From: Trema orientale | Taxonomy: Eukaryota; Streptophyta; Magnoliopsida; Rosales; Cannabaceae | DNA: 64,000 nucleotides | Direction: 5' to 3' | Assembly: GCA_002914845.1 (NCBI GenBank) | Contig: JXTC01000073.1 | Location: forward strand, 344,406-408,405 | In this document: in pieces, positions 35,164-47,090 of the stretch | Numbering within the stretch: the stretch's first letter is position 1 | Layout: the number at the start of each line of letters is the position of its first letter | Notes under the pieces: generated by a model | The model's input: the letters and a program-made list of their open reading frames with translations, nothing else | The model's database searches: none | Told to the model about the DNA's origin: nothing | Made by a program: the position numbers and the translations under genes

Positions 35164-36106
35164 AATATTTATCTCACTTAATGACAAAAATAAAAATGCA
35201 ACATATTCTACCACTGAAATTAAAAGAAAAAAAGACATTTAGTTATAATTTTCAAAATATAAACATCAACTTAAATCAATTTAAAAAATTTATCATCCAC
35301 CCAATTTTCTTTTTTTTCTTTTTATATATTAGTTAAAGGTGAAATAAATTAGCCGAGCTCGATTTTGAAGTAGTGAAATTGAAAAGTGAAAAAAAGTGGT
35401 GTTCGCATTTCTCTAAATACGTACGCGGATGAATTTGTTTGGGAAATTAACAATCAATGTAACTACTCATGTATTAAAGTCAATGATCCACTTATCTTAA
35501 TAGCTTTTTCATTTTTTTACCCTCTATGAAAGGACTAAATTGTTTATTTAAAAAAAAAACAAAAAGAACGGACTAAATTGCATAATTTAATTGGAGGGAA
35601 ATGAGAATCGTGAGCTTGTCGCTCGCACTAGATAACGGAATATACCATGTCTGAACAAAAAGACGCCAGTTTGAGATCCATCGTGACCCTTCGACTATTG
35701 GTGTGTGAGATCTACCAATGCAAATCAACAGTCTTGGATGTAACAGATGGACGATAACAAATATTGAATGTAATAACATATTTAATTGTCCGTACATGAA
35801 AACTGTAGAAATTAGTAGCTCGAAAATGGAAAATATAGTCCATGGAGCTATGTCTCATCTCATGTTTCTGAAAATAGTATTTCTCAACTCATAACTTTGT
35901 AGTAAATTTTTCCCTTAAAAAAAAAAAAAAACTTATTAATAAATTTTTGCCGTCTTTGGAGCTCTTTTTTTTTTTTTTTGTCTTTTTTGTTTTTATTTAT
36001 TTTAAGTCAATGGTGGAAGATGAATTAGAAAGAAAAATGAGCGAAAACGGTGAAAGGAAGGATAGGTAGTTCAGGATTTAAGGTAAATATAGCTATATAT
36101 ATGTGT
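35164..36106. other. Intergenic AT-rich DNA
   Basis: A less AT-rich patch at 35580-35790 has an open - strand frame with no recognisable motif, and it is not called. Otherwise nothing seen. Confidence 0.4.
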
Positions 36107-36983
36107 GAAATTATCACTAAAATACCGTCTGTTTTAAAAAAGTCATGAAAAAGACCTTGTGTTTTTCGACATTCAAAATAAGCACATTCTATTTAAGGGA
36201 AACTATCACTAAAATACCATTTATTTTAAAAAAGTATGAAAAAATCCTTATATTATTAAAAATTTAAAATAAATACCTTCTATTTGAATTATCATATTAT
36301 TTGCTACCTTTGACCAGTCAAAGGTAGCAAAAAATTAGTAAAATTAAAATTTTACCCTTTATATTATATTGTTTTTTAAGGCACACACCACACTTGAAAA
36401 TAAAAGGAGAGAGAATACATATGGTCTAAAACTTCTTTTTTTTTTTTCCAAAAAAAAACTTTTCCTTCCGTAGTTGCAGCACAAGTCCAGAAAAGAAAAG
36501 AAAAGAAAATATAAAATTTTTAGAAATTTTAAAAGTGATTAAAAAAAAGAAAAAAGAAATCTAAAATTTTCAGATATTTTGAAAGTGACAAAAAATTTCT
36601 TTTCTGTCAAAGGTAGCAAGTAGCAATTATAGAGGAATTTTTTTAAATTATTTTTAAGAGATTTTAGACTATATGTATTTAATCTCCTTTCATTTTTAAA
36701 TGTGGTGTATGCATTAAAATAATATAATAAGGAGTAAAGTATTAATTTTACTAATTTTTTTGAAGCTTTTGACCAGTCTAAAGTAGCAAATATTATAATA
36801 ATTCAAATAGAGGTATTTATTTTGAGTTTTTAATAATACAATGATTTTTTTCACATTTTTTTTAAAATAAGATATTCTAGTGATAATTTCTCTTAAATAA
36901 AAGGTACTTATTTTGAATTTATAAAAATAGAAGATTTTTTTCCACACTTGTTTAAAACGGAAGGTATTTTAGTGATAATTTTC
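36107..36983. mobile_element. TIR element with duplicated ends
   Basis: The outer ends are inverted: GAAATTATCACTAAAATACC on the left and its complement with one extra base on the right. Each arm holds this unit twice (left near 36107 and 36199; right near 36885 and 36983, inverted). Further in, 'gctacctttgaccagtcaaa' at about 36303 is answered by 'ttttgaccagtctaaagtag' at about 36768. No clear TSD and no coding capacity. Confidence 0.6.
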
Positions 36984-37662
36984 ATGTATCTCTGATGTTA
37001 AGTACGGAATCTTCTTTTTATTTTTACCTTTTGAAAAAAAAAAAACATTGTTTAATCGAAAACCATCATCTTTAATTTCCTAAACTTAATTAAAGAAAAT
37101 GAAAACCAAAATGGAAATTTGTGTACCAATTTCCTAATTAATTAATCACGCAGTTGATTTCTCACTACTAGTAGACATGTGAGTCTCATAAGTCTTAATG
37201 GAATCTTCTTATTTGCAAATAACAAGCACGAGTAAATTAACATAAAGCTTAAAGCGGATACTTTGATTATTAATTTTCAACTGGAAAAGATAATTATTCC
37301 TCATCCAATGTAGTACTCTAACTCATTATGATGTCGTCATCAATGTCATCACTCGATCGTAAGCATTAAGTCATTAGGTGGTTGTTGCATACATTGATCC
37401 CCAGTTATTGTGTAATCAATGAGTCACGCACATGCATGTCTATACATCGAGAAATAAGACACAAGAAATTGGCATGTTTTCAACGCACAAAATTAATTTA
37501 TTGACTACTTGGAAAGGAGCACGAAATTTTAACTGGCTGACTAAATTATATGTTGATCCAATTATTAATAGGGTTTATATCTAACGCAAGCTGTAATTAT
37601 TTTCACAAAAATAATCTTCTGATAGATGAGATAAATATGGTGCAACAATACATTTAGAAAAA

Positions 37663-38027
37663 GGATGAATTATAAAAAAATACGCTTAAGTTTGAGTATT
37701 CTGTAAATTAAACTAAAATTTAGACTCTGTAAAATAATATCCTGAGATTAAGAATTTCTGAAAATTCATACCCTGGACAGATTTTTTGGCCAAGTTTAAC
37801 AACCAAAAAATAATAATATCATTCATTAAAACTAAATTAATCCTTATTGTTCTTCTTAATTTTGAAGATATTATTGCATTTTATCAATTAAAATTATTCA
37901 AAAAGTCAGCTCATGATATTAATTTTTAAAAATTCATAATTTCAGAGTATTATTTTGCAGAGTCCAAATTTCAGAATTTAAATTACAGAATACCTAAACC
38001 TCAGGATATTTTTTTTGCAGTTATCCC
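37663..38027. mobile_element. Palindromic MITE, 'ctgcaaaataa' family copy 2, 9-bp TSD
   Basis: TTAGAAAAA flanks it at 37654-37662 and 38028-38036. The left arm has 'gactctgtaaaataatatcc' and 'aagaatttctgaaaattcat'. The right arm has the complements, with 'ggatattttttttgcagtta' near the end. Centre 'aatcctta' spacer. Same family as 18317-18642 and 52420-52773. Confidence 0.82.
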
Positions 38028-38036
38028 TTAGAAAAA

Positions 38037-40504
38037 ATATTTAGGAGTTTTTACTCTTGTCTTGTCTCGTTGTCCCTACTGGCATAAAGCCTAAAGTGGA
38101 AGTTTGAATATTGGGGGTACATTTTTTTTTTTTCATAGAATATTGGAGTAGCTACTCTCTCGTCCCCACCATCCTTACAAAAACAATCTTTTGGCTTCAA
38201 GGAAATGTCCAAGAACGTTCTTCTGTCTACTTAAATGAATATATTGATGATTATTAATTCATATATTGTGAATTACTAGTCAGAAAATAGCAAAGCTTTG
38301 CGTAATATATATACATTGAATATATATATTAAACACAAATCTTAGACATGCCTAATTTTGACACTTCAACTTGTGTCTCTGTTTCAGGTCTTATTCTTTC
38401 CCCCCCCAAAAAAAAAACATATAAAAAGCTCTAAAACTAATAAATTAGTCTAGAATATTTTGATGAAAATATCGCATTACTGCACCAAAATTTGAAAAGA
38501 GGTTTAATTTTAAATACAGATCAAGAGAGCAGTATGTAGTGTCTTTTGTAGTCTTCAATGTTAGTGGTAACCAGAAACTGTTTTGTAAGCCAAAAAACAG
38601 GAGCTTCTAGTGTAGAACGGCAAAATCCCTCCTACTTGTAGAATCAGTTTTCAGAGCTTTGATGAAAATAAATGGTGATTAATAAAATAACCATCTAGTA
38701 TTTCTCATACACTTCAATACACGGTAACAAAACTTGAAAAAAAAAAAAAAAAGGAGAAAAATACTTGTTTTGCTCTGTCTTCTTCGAACCACTACAAATT
38801 TTTTTTCCACAAAGTTCCTTTTTAGCCAAACTCATCTCGGATATGCTTAGGAGTTACAATGAAAGGATCGAATTTATTTTGGTTAAGTGGACTTTTTCCT
38901 TTATCTGTGACTTTCATATGTTTTTGGTGGATCTATTATTATAGTTTAAGATTGGGTTTACTCTTGAATTTGCAGTTTTAAAAATGATGCTGAATTTGAT
39001 TTGAGAAAGGTAATTATATGGTGAAGGTTGATTTGAATTTGCAAATCCCATATCCTTTACCTTTGAAAAAAAAGAAGTTAAACATATGGCTTTCTCGTCA
39101 TTGGCATTGGTAATTACGGAGCTTCCTCTAAAGCAAGTAACAAAAATCCTACTAATTCTATTTGATTTTAATTTGGTTGGATCTTGTTTGCTTTCCCATT
39201 GGTATATGTACATAAAAAAGCAAGTTCTTCAAATAAGTCTAATTCGTCTTTTGGAGTAGATGTACTCTTAAATCATTAAATAGGTATGTGAAAGCCCAGA
39301 AAAAAAAGAAAAAAAGAAAAAAGTATTTGTTTGGGATTCATCGCAAGGATTAGCAAATGAGAGAAAATAAAGAGAAAGTACTGTTTTTTTCAGGTTCGAG
39401 TTCTCTTTGTTACGTACTGCTCTTAAAGTTGCAGTTGCTTATGGGGAAAACAAATAATACAATACAATTTTCTTTCCCTTTTTTATTCCTTTTTTTTAAA
39501 ATGATAATAGGCTTTTACGTTGTTTTTCAATTTTTAGTGGAAAGAGAACATAATTGTATGTGGGTATTTCTATAATAAGCAAATTGAAAAAGGTCTTACA
39601 ACTTTGATTTAAAAAAAATACTCATACAGGTAGGAGAGATTTTGTCTAGAATTTCCTGCCAAAAAAACTAGCAATTAACTAATTAAAAAAGGAAAATTTG
39701 GGAATATACGTCTGTTAAAAAAAAAAAAGTAATTAAGGCTCGTGAGGAACACTTGCTAGACGTACAGCAATATTAATATTGGTTATTATTAGAAGTGTAC
39801 CTAATCTAATAGCTGATTTTATCATGTGTTTATTGGTGAATCAGGAATTAAAATTACCTCTGAAAGAAGAAAAGAAAAAAGAAATCATAAGTTACAAGTT
39901 AATAGTCTAGATTTTACTATAAACATCTCTTCTTTTAATAGAAAGGAAACTTCATTCATAAAACTACATTGAATAGCCGATCCGATACAATATCAAATTG
40001 CATTCAGTAAACAATTTATTGGTGAAAGTTGAGATCATATTGTGTTGTACTAAGGATTAGGGAGAGGCACATACAGTATCATATCCTAACAATAGATACA
40101 ATTATTACTAGAGTTCCATAAGAGTTACACATTTGCTTTTAAAATCACCTTTCGCCGCCAAAATTACCTATTTCAATTAATTTTGTGACAAATTTCTTGC
40201 AGGAATCGTATAAGATTGAAATTAGATGACATTCCCTAAAACCTTCCCCCCAAAAAAATGTCTCCATAGCAACTTAGACAAGATCACAAATTCAGCAAGT
40301 AACATTAATAGCTTGAAATTTATTTTCTTAAATATGATTACTTTTGTTTGTCTCTATGATTTCCTTTCTTATTTTAGTTATGTGCCGAAATTGCGCACTG
40401 CGAAATTATAATTTTGGCCATTAATGATTCTGGATGTATATAAGTGTGTTATTTATTTATTTATCTTTATAAAGAGCTGTGTTCATCAAACAAGGGCAAA
40501 TATA
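38037..40504. other. Long intergenic AT-rich stretch
   Basis: About 2.5 kb without a recognisable gene, RNA or bounded repeat. Several open frames under 100 codons are low complexity or lack motifs. Confidence 0.5.
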
Positions 40505-40512
40505 GCCAGGAC

Positions 40513-41152
40513 TAGAGGTGGCAAAATGGGCCGGCCGGGCAAAGCGGGCTTAGGAAGGAAAACGGGCCGGGCCGTCAAAGAAAGCGGGTCGGGCCGGCTC
40601 GGCCCGGGATTTCAAAAATTGAACCCGGCCCGGACGGGCTCGTAGGAGGGCCGATGCGGGCCGGGCCGGGCCAGTCCGTTTTTAGCCTAAATTTGTAAAA
40701 AAAATTTAAAAATAAGTTTGTTATTTGTATAATTAGTTAAAATTATTAGAAATTTAAAAATAAAATGTATAAAAATATATAAATAATACGTTATATTTTT
40801 TTCAGAAAAAAATTTATAAATAATTAAATAAGCTAAAAGTATATAAATTGATAAAAAAGTTTAAAATAAAAATCTTAAGAAAATTATTTAGAATTAGATT
40901 GAAATTTGAAAGTATGAAAAACAAAGTGAAGGAATGTGTATTTATAAGTATTAGAAAAAGTTTTATATTTAAATACTTTTTAAAATACTTTTTAAAAAAT
41001 ATTAAAAAAAATTATTTTGGCGGACCGGGCCGGGCCGGGCCGGCCCGGCCCGGCCCGGCGGGCCTAGATATATAGGCCCAGCCCAGCCCTACCCTTAGGG
41101 CCAGGCTGGCCCGCGGACCACAATGACGGTCCGACCCGTTTTGCCACCTCTA
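40513..41152. mobile_element. hAT-type MITE with GC-rich ends, 640 bp, 8-bp TSD
   Basis: The direct repeat GCCAGGAC is at 40505-40512 and 41153-41160. The ends are TAGAGGTGGCAAAATGGG and its near-perfect inverse (ACCCGTTTTGCCACCTCTA). Both ends are followed inward by dense GGGCCGGGCC words, while the 300-bp centre is extremely AT-rich. An 8-bp duplication and TAGAGGTGGCAAA ends are typical of non-autonomous hAT elements. Confidence 0.88.
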
Positions 41153-41160
41153 GCCAGGAC

Positions 41161-41531
41161 TAACAAGTCCACCAAAAAGGGAAAAAAAAACCAGTCTCAA
41201 GGCCAGGATTTAGAGTCATTACAAACGACAGCCGGAAGCTCAGAGAGGTTAATAACACCTATTCTATTGAAAGAAATGGCCCAACTAGCTAAGTTGTGCG
41301 CATTAAGTAAATAAAACCGACAAGGAACGCACATCCTCAAAGATTGAGCCAACACTCGAGGCATATCTTTCTTCGAGTTCCCTCGGCCTATCAGGCCTAA
41401 TCAATCCGATTCACTAGTGATGGTTATGTAAGTGCTTATTTTGAAAAGGACAATGGGTAGTGTAAATGTAAGCCTCAGTTTTTTTTTTTTTTTTTTTCCT
41501 TTTTTTTTTCACTAATAATGAATATGGTCAT
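41161..41531. other. Unassigned less AT-rich fragment
   Basis: 41161-41420 is coding-like in composition but holds only a short frame (QDLESLQTTAGSSERL..) with no motif I recognise. It may be a retroelement scrap interrupted by the hAT MITE. Confidence 0.25.
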
Positions 41532-42022
41532 GTTTGGTACACTATATAAGAACTCTATATTGTATTAATTAAACATAGTATTATGTTTGATTGTGTTCTT
41601 TTATTGTACTATTTAATACGACATTAAAATATAATACAATTGGAAGAGTATTATCTAATACAGAAAAAAGTCTTGTATTATATTGTATCATAACATAGTA
41701 TTATATAATACTCTCTATCTTTAATTTCTCTCTCATCCCTTTCTATCTCCTTCCTTTCTCTCATATCACAATATCCCTATAAAAAATGGTACTTTTCTAA
41801 ATAAATTTTTAAAAGTGATAATTTTAGAATGGTATTTTTCTAAATAATTTTTTAAAAATAGTATTTTTCTAATTAACTTTTAAAAGTGGTATTTTCAAAA
41901 ATTAACTTTTAATGCAACATCTTAATATAATGCAAAACTAAATATAATATTGTAATAGAATACTATTATATAATATAACCCAACAAAATACATTACAATA
42001 TAATACAATGCTGCGCACCAAA
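41532..42022 (+). mobile_element. 'TATTGTATT' repeat family copy 1 (empty site)
   Basis: Ends are TTTGGTACAC and an inverted GCGCACCAAA. The body has repeated TATAATAC / GTATTATA words, a CT-rich segment and 'tttctaaataattttt' blocks. Its reverse complement matches 48811-49695, where the same element carries a 418-bp insertion. Here the corresponding join (CTTAATATAATGC, 41921-41933) is uninterrupted. Confidence 0.7.
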
Positions 42023-42465
42023 AGTGGCAAGTTTAATATATTACCTATTTAGCCTGTTTATGTGAAAGGGTTTTATTCATGTCAGTTAAATGGACATGAT
42101 TTGCCAATCTGTTTAATTTTAATTAAATAAAATAAACTCATTGACATATATTATACATAAAATTCATATATATGTTATGCAACATTAAAATAACAATATG
42201 TACTAAATACAACAGTCAAATACAAACCAAATAAATCTCAATACACATACATAGTAACTATAACTCAATATGATATAAATAAAAATTAATCTTGTCACAA
42301 GTATATAAAGCATTGCTTTATAGTCTAATATAGATAAAAAATCTACAAGCATTATTAATGCTCAATCGTACTTTGGTCATGTTCATGAATCCATAATCAA
42401 TGACTCTGTGTAAAGGGAATAGAGGGAATAAGAGAAATAATAAATAAAAAAAGTTTTTATTAGGG

Positions 42466-42840
42466 AAATTAGACATTGTACGGCATTTTTAGAATTTTTT
42501 TTTAAAAATACGGTAGTTTGTATTTTTTAAAAGGTATGATACAGTTTTTATTAGAAAAATACCATTTTCTAAAAAATATTTAGAAAAATATCATTTTTAA
42601 AATAGTAATCGGTAACCAATTTTCATGGTAAGTAGTAACTTTATTATTGATAACCAGTAACTAATTTTCAGAAACTGGTAATCAGTAACCATTTTAAAAA
42701 TGTTATTTTCCTAAAAAAATTTAAAAAGTAATACTTTTCTAATAAAAACAGTACAAAAATTTTAAAAAGCCTAACCTCTGTATTTTTGTAAGTTTTTTGG
42801 ATTTTTATGAGTAAAAGTATTAGAAATACGTTTTGATTCC
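42466..42840 (-). repeat. 'TTACCAG' foldback family copy 3 (reverse)
   Basis: Begins 'attagacattgtacgg' and ends 'agtattagaaatacg', the reverse complement of the ends seen at 48891-49308. The centre has GGTAACCAAT, GATAACCAGTAACTA and GGTAATCAGTAACC words. Confidence 0.65.
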
Positions 42841-42970
42841 CTTTCATACAAATGAAAGAAAATATTTTCCATCTTTTCATTCCTTTTGCTCTCTGTTACG
42901 GATTAGCAAATAAATCTAAATAGGTGATGTTAGTCTCCTATTCCTCGATAATGTTGCACCACAACATTTA

Positions 42971-43366
42971 GGTCATGTTTGGTTCAAATGAATCAACCTT
43001 AGAATGGAAAGATGATTCTAAAAGAAAGTACATTTTTTTGTTTGGTTGTGTTTTTAGCAAAAGAATTGTGATTCCAATAGAATTACAATTATATTAAATG
43101 GTGGAATTATTATTCCACTCTACTACTAATGGAATTAGAATTCCATCATTTTACAAAAAATTTAATACTCAGTTTTTCCTATTTTGTCCTTTCAAAATAT
43201 CTAAAAATAAGGGCATTTTTGCCAACCGAATATTTTTTCCATTCCATTCCAAGACTATTTCAAGTTTTAATCAAACAATGGATTATTATTCCTATTCTTT
43301 TTCTAATTCCATTCCATTATGATTCCCATTACCATTCTAATTCCATTCCACGAGCCAAACACTACC
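42971..43366. mobile_element. Tourist-like MITE (PIF/Harbinger type), TTA duplication
   Basis: Flanked by TTA at 42968-42970 and 43367-43369. The left end GGTCATGTTTGGTTC answers the right end GAGCCAAACACTACC. The interior is built from GGAATT / AATTCC words in opposite orientations ('ggaattattattcca', 'ccattccattatgattccc'). A 3-bp TTA duplication and GGTCATGTTTGG-like ends fit PIF/Harbinger MITEs. Confidence 0.75.
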
Positions 43367-43369
43367 TTA

Positions 43370-44305
43370 GTGCAATTTTTCTCTTTTTTCTGCACAATAT
43401 AGTTTGGACAGAATAATGCTCGGATTGTGTGTTTGCTTATGTACTTGATGTCATTCTCTTAATTTAAGGGTACATACACCCCTTTAGAAAAGGAATACTA
43501 AAGTTCAAAAGAATAAGAAAAATTCTAATCCATAATTATTTTTTTTGATAAGATAATAATAAATAATGGGTTTTTTACGCAGCGCATTTGGGTCACATAT
43601 AGTTTGACCTAAATTTTATTCATTTACTAATTGAGTCGTTGTCATTCAATTTAAAATATCAACTCATTATTTTATCATTTTATGGGTCAATTTGATTTTG
43701 ATTCAAACTTATTTACGTAAAACTCAAATCTACTAATTTTGTACAGCTCGCCACTCTCAAATTGGAGGAGTNTTCTAATAAAAAGTCGGATTACTTTTAG
43801 CTTTACGTATCAATTCAAGGCGCGTTACGTACAATTCTAAGAAAAAGTCGGATCAAATCCAAATATTAGGATTGGGCAATCTTGACCATATATATGCGGA
43901 TATCACGAATTTCGTACTACCCGAACAACAATAACGAATCAGCCGCAGTTCTATCCAATAATGTTGCAAAGCTTCACTTTGTCCCGGAGAAAGAAACAAA
44001 AAGACACTTGTTGACCCCCCAAAAAAAAAAAACAAAAAGACACTAAAAAAAAGAAAATAAAAAATAGATGGAAGATATTAATTCCTTGTCACCAAACCCA
44101 ATTGGCCTTCAAATTCTTCCAACACGTGTTTCACTCACTGAAGCTCAAACGACGCTTTTCCATTCCCATATTACTTGCTTCCCTGTGTATATATACACAC
44201 ACATATAGACATGCACCCTCCAACTGGATTTTTCTTGTCACACTCCTAATTAAAAACCATAACCAAATAATATTGTCTTACATATATAGTTGTTAACAGA
44301 GAAAT
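43370..44305. other. Intergenic DNA and upstream region of the small gene at 44306
   Basis: An ambiguous base lies at 43772. TATATATAC at about 44187 could be the TATA box of the downstream gene. Nothing else is recognised. Confidence 0.4.
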
Positions 44306-44653
44306 ATGGCAATGAAGATGAAAATAATAAAGCCAAGTAATGAGGGAGTAGTGGGTAATTGGGCCAAGACCGAGCCCAGTTACAAGGAAGTGGTGCAGAC
44401 CGGAGCTGAGCCATCGGGGTACTATTTGGGGCCCAAAAAGGGGAGTGTTATTCCGGCCAGAAGGAGACTAGTGAAGAAAATGGTGTTTGATTGGTTAGTC
44501 AAGTCTATTGCTTCTGCTTTCCTTGCCTGTTTTGGTTTTGTTTCTTCCTTTCATGTCTTCCGGAGAAGTAGAAAAGTTACCACTACTGGTACTACGGTTC
44601 CTAAAAACACCAACAAGAATACTAAAAACGACGTCGTATTTCCCGAACCATGA
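44306..44653 (+). CDS. Small basic protein, uncharacterised plant family, copy 2
   Basis: An intronless frame of 115 residues starts MAMKMKIIKP and ends at TGA. The core GPKKGSVIPARRRLVKKMVF at about 51-70 is followed by DWLVKSIASAFLACFGFVSS, a hydrophobic, possibly membrane-associated helix. The tail is basic and Thr/Asn-rich (FRRSRKVTTTG..KNTNKNTKND). It is the paralogue of the gene at 34363. The conserved part is the Lys/Arg-rich core plus the F-D-x(4)-S-x-A-x-A-F segment. Reading frame, spacing from a TATA-like element and conservation between copies argue that it is a real gene. I cannot name a function; a membrane-anchored or peptide-like role would be guesswork. Confidence 0.75.
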   Translation: MAMKMKIIKPSNEGVVGNWAKTEPSYKEVVQTGAEPSGYYLGPKKGSVIPARRRLVKKMVFDWLVKSIASAFLACFGFVSSFHVFRRSRKVTTTGTTVPKNTNKNTKNDVVFPEP

Positions 44654-45292
44654 AACATGATCATCGGACTCTTGAGCCTTATGTCATCATGATCATGATC
44701 ATAGGCCACTGCCTTGGAGCTAGCTGCTGCTTATGTGCTAGATTGAATTTGTTGGTGCTGAGATCATAACCCAGCGAGTTGTGTTGTGTTGAAACTAGTC
44801 GTGTTATATAATCATATATATATATATATAATATATATATATCTTGAATGTCTTTCTCTACTGGGCCTTGATCATAGTCAGGAGAATTTCAATATTGCAT
44901 GGCTTTAGCTTAAACCTTCTAGTCATTGTTGTAGTACTTGTTGTGCATTGTAATATATCATGATCTGTTGGTTCCCACAAAATTAGCCTAAACATATGTC
45001 TTCTTTCTCTAGCTCTATAGTAATTCCTATGTCTTTTGCACCCATATTATACAAATTATGATTAAGCTATCGATGCATATGAGCAAGAGAAAGCGCAAAT
45101 GTGGAAGATTCTTCGCAGTCGAACCATATTTTTCTTAAAGTCAATTGATTTTCGTAAGAATGTACTGGCATCTACAATACAAATTAACAAGATGACTTCT
45201 TGCTGAAATTCCGTTCAAGCCCCAGTTTTTATTTACATAATTCAATCTTGAAATTCGCAACAATTTCTCACTTATTGAAAAATTATTCTGGT
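44654..45292. other. 3' region with TA microsatellite
   Basis: (TA)n at about 44813-44842. A small repeat of ATGATCATG words at 44655-44705 can form short palindromes. No other gene. Confidence 0.5.
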
Positions 45293-45301
45293 AAAACTTA
45301 A

Positions 45302-45858
45302 AGAAAACATCGTAAAATGATCTTGTATTTCATAATTTTTTTACAAAACCCATGTATTTTAAGAAATATGGAAAAATTTCTTTGAATTTGATCTTTTTAT
45401 TACAAAAAATCTTGTATTTAATAATTTTTAAAATTTGACCTCCTCATGTAATCAAAATTAAAGAAATTGATGGAAATGATAAGATCACTCTTATAAGTAG
45501 TAGATTTAAAAAGTAAATTTAAATATTGTCTGTACTAGTTTCCAAATAATATTTTTGTTTTTCAAATAACCTCATAAATGATAAAATAGTTTTCAAATAG
45601 TTATCTATATATCCATATACAAAGTAAAAAATGTAATATGAACCTAAATCTAACATCCACTAAAGGTAATTATGTCATTTTATTTTAATTTTTCCAGTTT
45701 AGTGTATATGAAAAGGTCAGATTTGAAAAATAATTAAATTATAAGGTTTTCTTGTAATAAAATATCAAATTCAAGAGGGTTTTCTCATATTTATTAAAAT
45801 ATAAGGGGTTTCGTAATAAAAAGGTTGAAATACAAGGTAATTTTATTACATTTTCTCT
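45302..45858. mobile_element. TIR element, 557 bp, with imperfect 9-bp TSD
   Basis: Flanked by AAAACTTAA (45293-45301) and AAAATTTAA (45859-45867), one difference. Arms of about 140 bp are inverted: 'cttgtatttca', 'tttttttacaaaaccc', 'atgtattttaagaaatatg' and 'ttgaatttgatctttttatt' each have a partner in 45720-45855. No coding capacity. Confidence 0.68.
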
Positions 45859-45867
45859 AAAATTTAA

Positions 45868-46865
45868 TTAGCATTTCCAAAAAATAAATAAATGCAAGAG
45901 CCATATATATTCCAAAGGGCCTGCATTATACAGTTACTGTGGTTAATAAACTTGTCTTCCAAAAACTCAACCGACAGGAGAAGATTCCGGTAATAATTCA
46001 ATTGTGGCTTGGGGGTGAAAATGCACTCACAGTTGCACACAAGCCAGCCCAGATTTCAATCAATGAGGAGAAAGCTGCACTGTAAACCTCACCAGCTAAT
46101 AAGGGTAAAACATATTGACGACAAAAGCAACGACCCAAAACGTACATATGTAAATTCATTAATGAGTATGTTCCCTCATGGGGTCTCACCATATCCATTA
46201 CGAAAGAGACAACATTTTTTGACAAGTACATAATCTATAGTTTCCAAATGTGAAACCAATCAGTTAATTTGTTGGGACAGCCAATTTATTTGCTCAATGT
46301 CTAAAAGCCAAGAGAATAACGCGTAAAAGATTTGCTATATCTTCGTAAAATCCTTTTGGGAATCTATTTGATGGCAGGCTTAAATTATATATAGTCCACG
46401 TTAAGCAGCCACCCTGAAAGCCAGTCTTAAACTTCCTTGAGCAAATCTTGATAGGGATCTCCAAAAATCCCTATTAACATGTCAATCATGAAATAATATA
46501 TGGGCTCCGACTCTAACTGGAGCTGGTCATTATCAATACTAAACACTAATTTTTTTTTCCTTGAAACCGAATCCTGCTTAGATATTGTCTAGATTATTGA
46601 TGTTAATTTCGTGTCCCTACAGAAACAGCAAACAAAAATTATATTACAAATTAAGTTAAGAATGACGCCATATATCCTAATTATTATCATAAATTTTTAT
46701 TATCAGACATATAATTTATTATTTTTTAATTAGTATATTAGAACTTATCACAAATAAATTTAATAACATTCACCAATCAAATAATAGCAACTCACGTAAT
46801 AATGCTACATAAATTAGTATTAAAAATTGAATTGAGATGTTTAGTATTATTCTTAACTTAAACAT
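45868..46865. other. Intergenic DNA with one exon-like patch
   Basis: 45985-46110 read on the - strand gives VYSAAFSSLIEIWAGLCATV..SPPSHN and a stop, preceded by an acceptor-like TTATTAG. It might be a gene-fragment exon. I do not recognise it and find no partner exon. Confidence 0.25.
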
Positions 46866-46874
46866 GAATGGTTT

Positions 46875-47038
46875 GCCAACTGGGGCTAGCTCAGTTGGTC
46901 CAAGGTTTGAGGGTTGTGTGTGTGTTTGCGGGGGTCAGGGGTTCAAACCTTGGTAGTGTGTGTGTGTGTCATTTTCCTTTAATTTGTAGTAAGTGATGGT
47001 CATTAGTTAAGTCCCACTTTAAAAAAAAAAAAAAAAAA
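46875..47038 (+). mobile_element. tRNA-derived SINE with poly-A tail and 9-bp TSD
   Basis: GAATGGTTT is directly repeated at 46866-46874 and 47039-47047. The body begins GCCAACTGGGGC. It carries a pol III A box (TAGCTCAGTTGGT, 46887-46899) and a B box (GGTTCAAACC, 46940-46949), then GT-rich sequence and an 18-A tail (47021-47038). The tRNA-like head is not a functional tRNA because the GT-rich interior replaces a normal anticodon arm. About 164 bp, within the size range of plant SINEs. Confidence 0.9.
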
Positions 47039-47090
47039 GAATGGTTTAGTGTCACCACTTTAAAGTGCAACGCTAAGACAGAGCAAAGAC

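Noticed and set aside
46875..46960. tRNA gene
   Set aside because: A and B boxes are present but the cloverleaf is disrupted by GT repeats, and a poly-A tail and TSD show a SINE.
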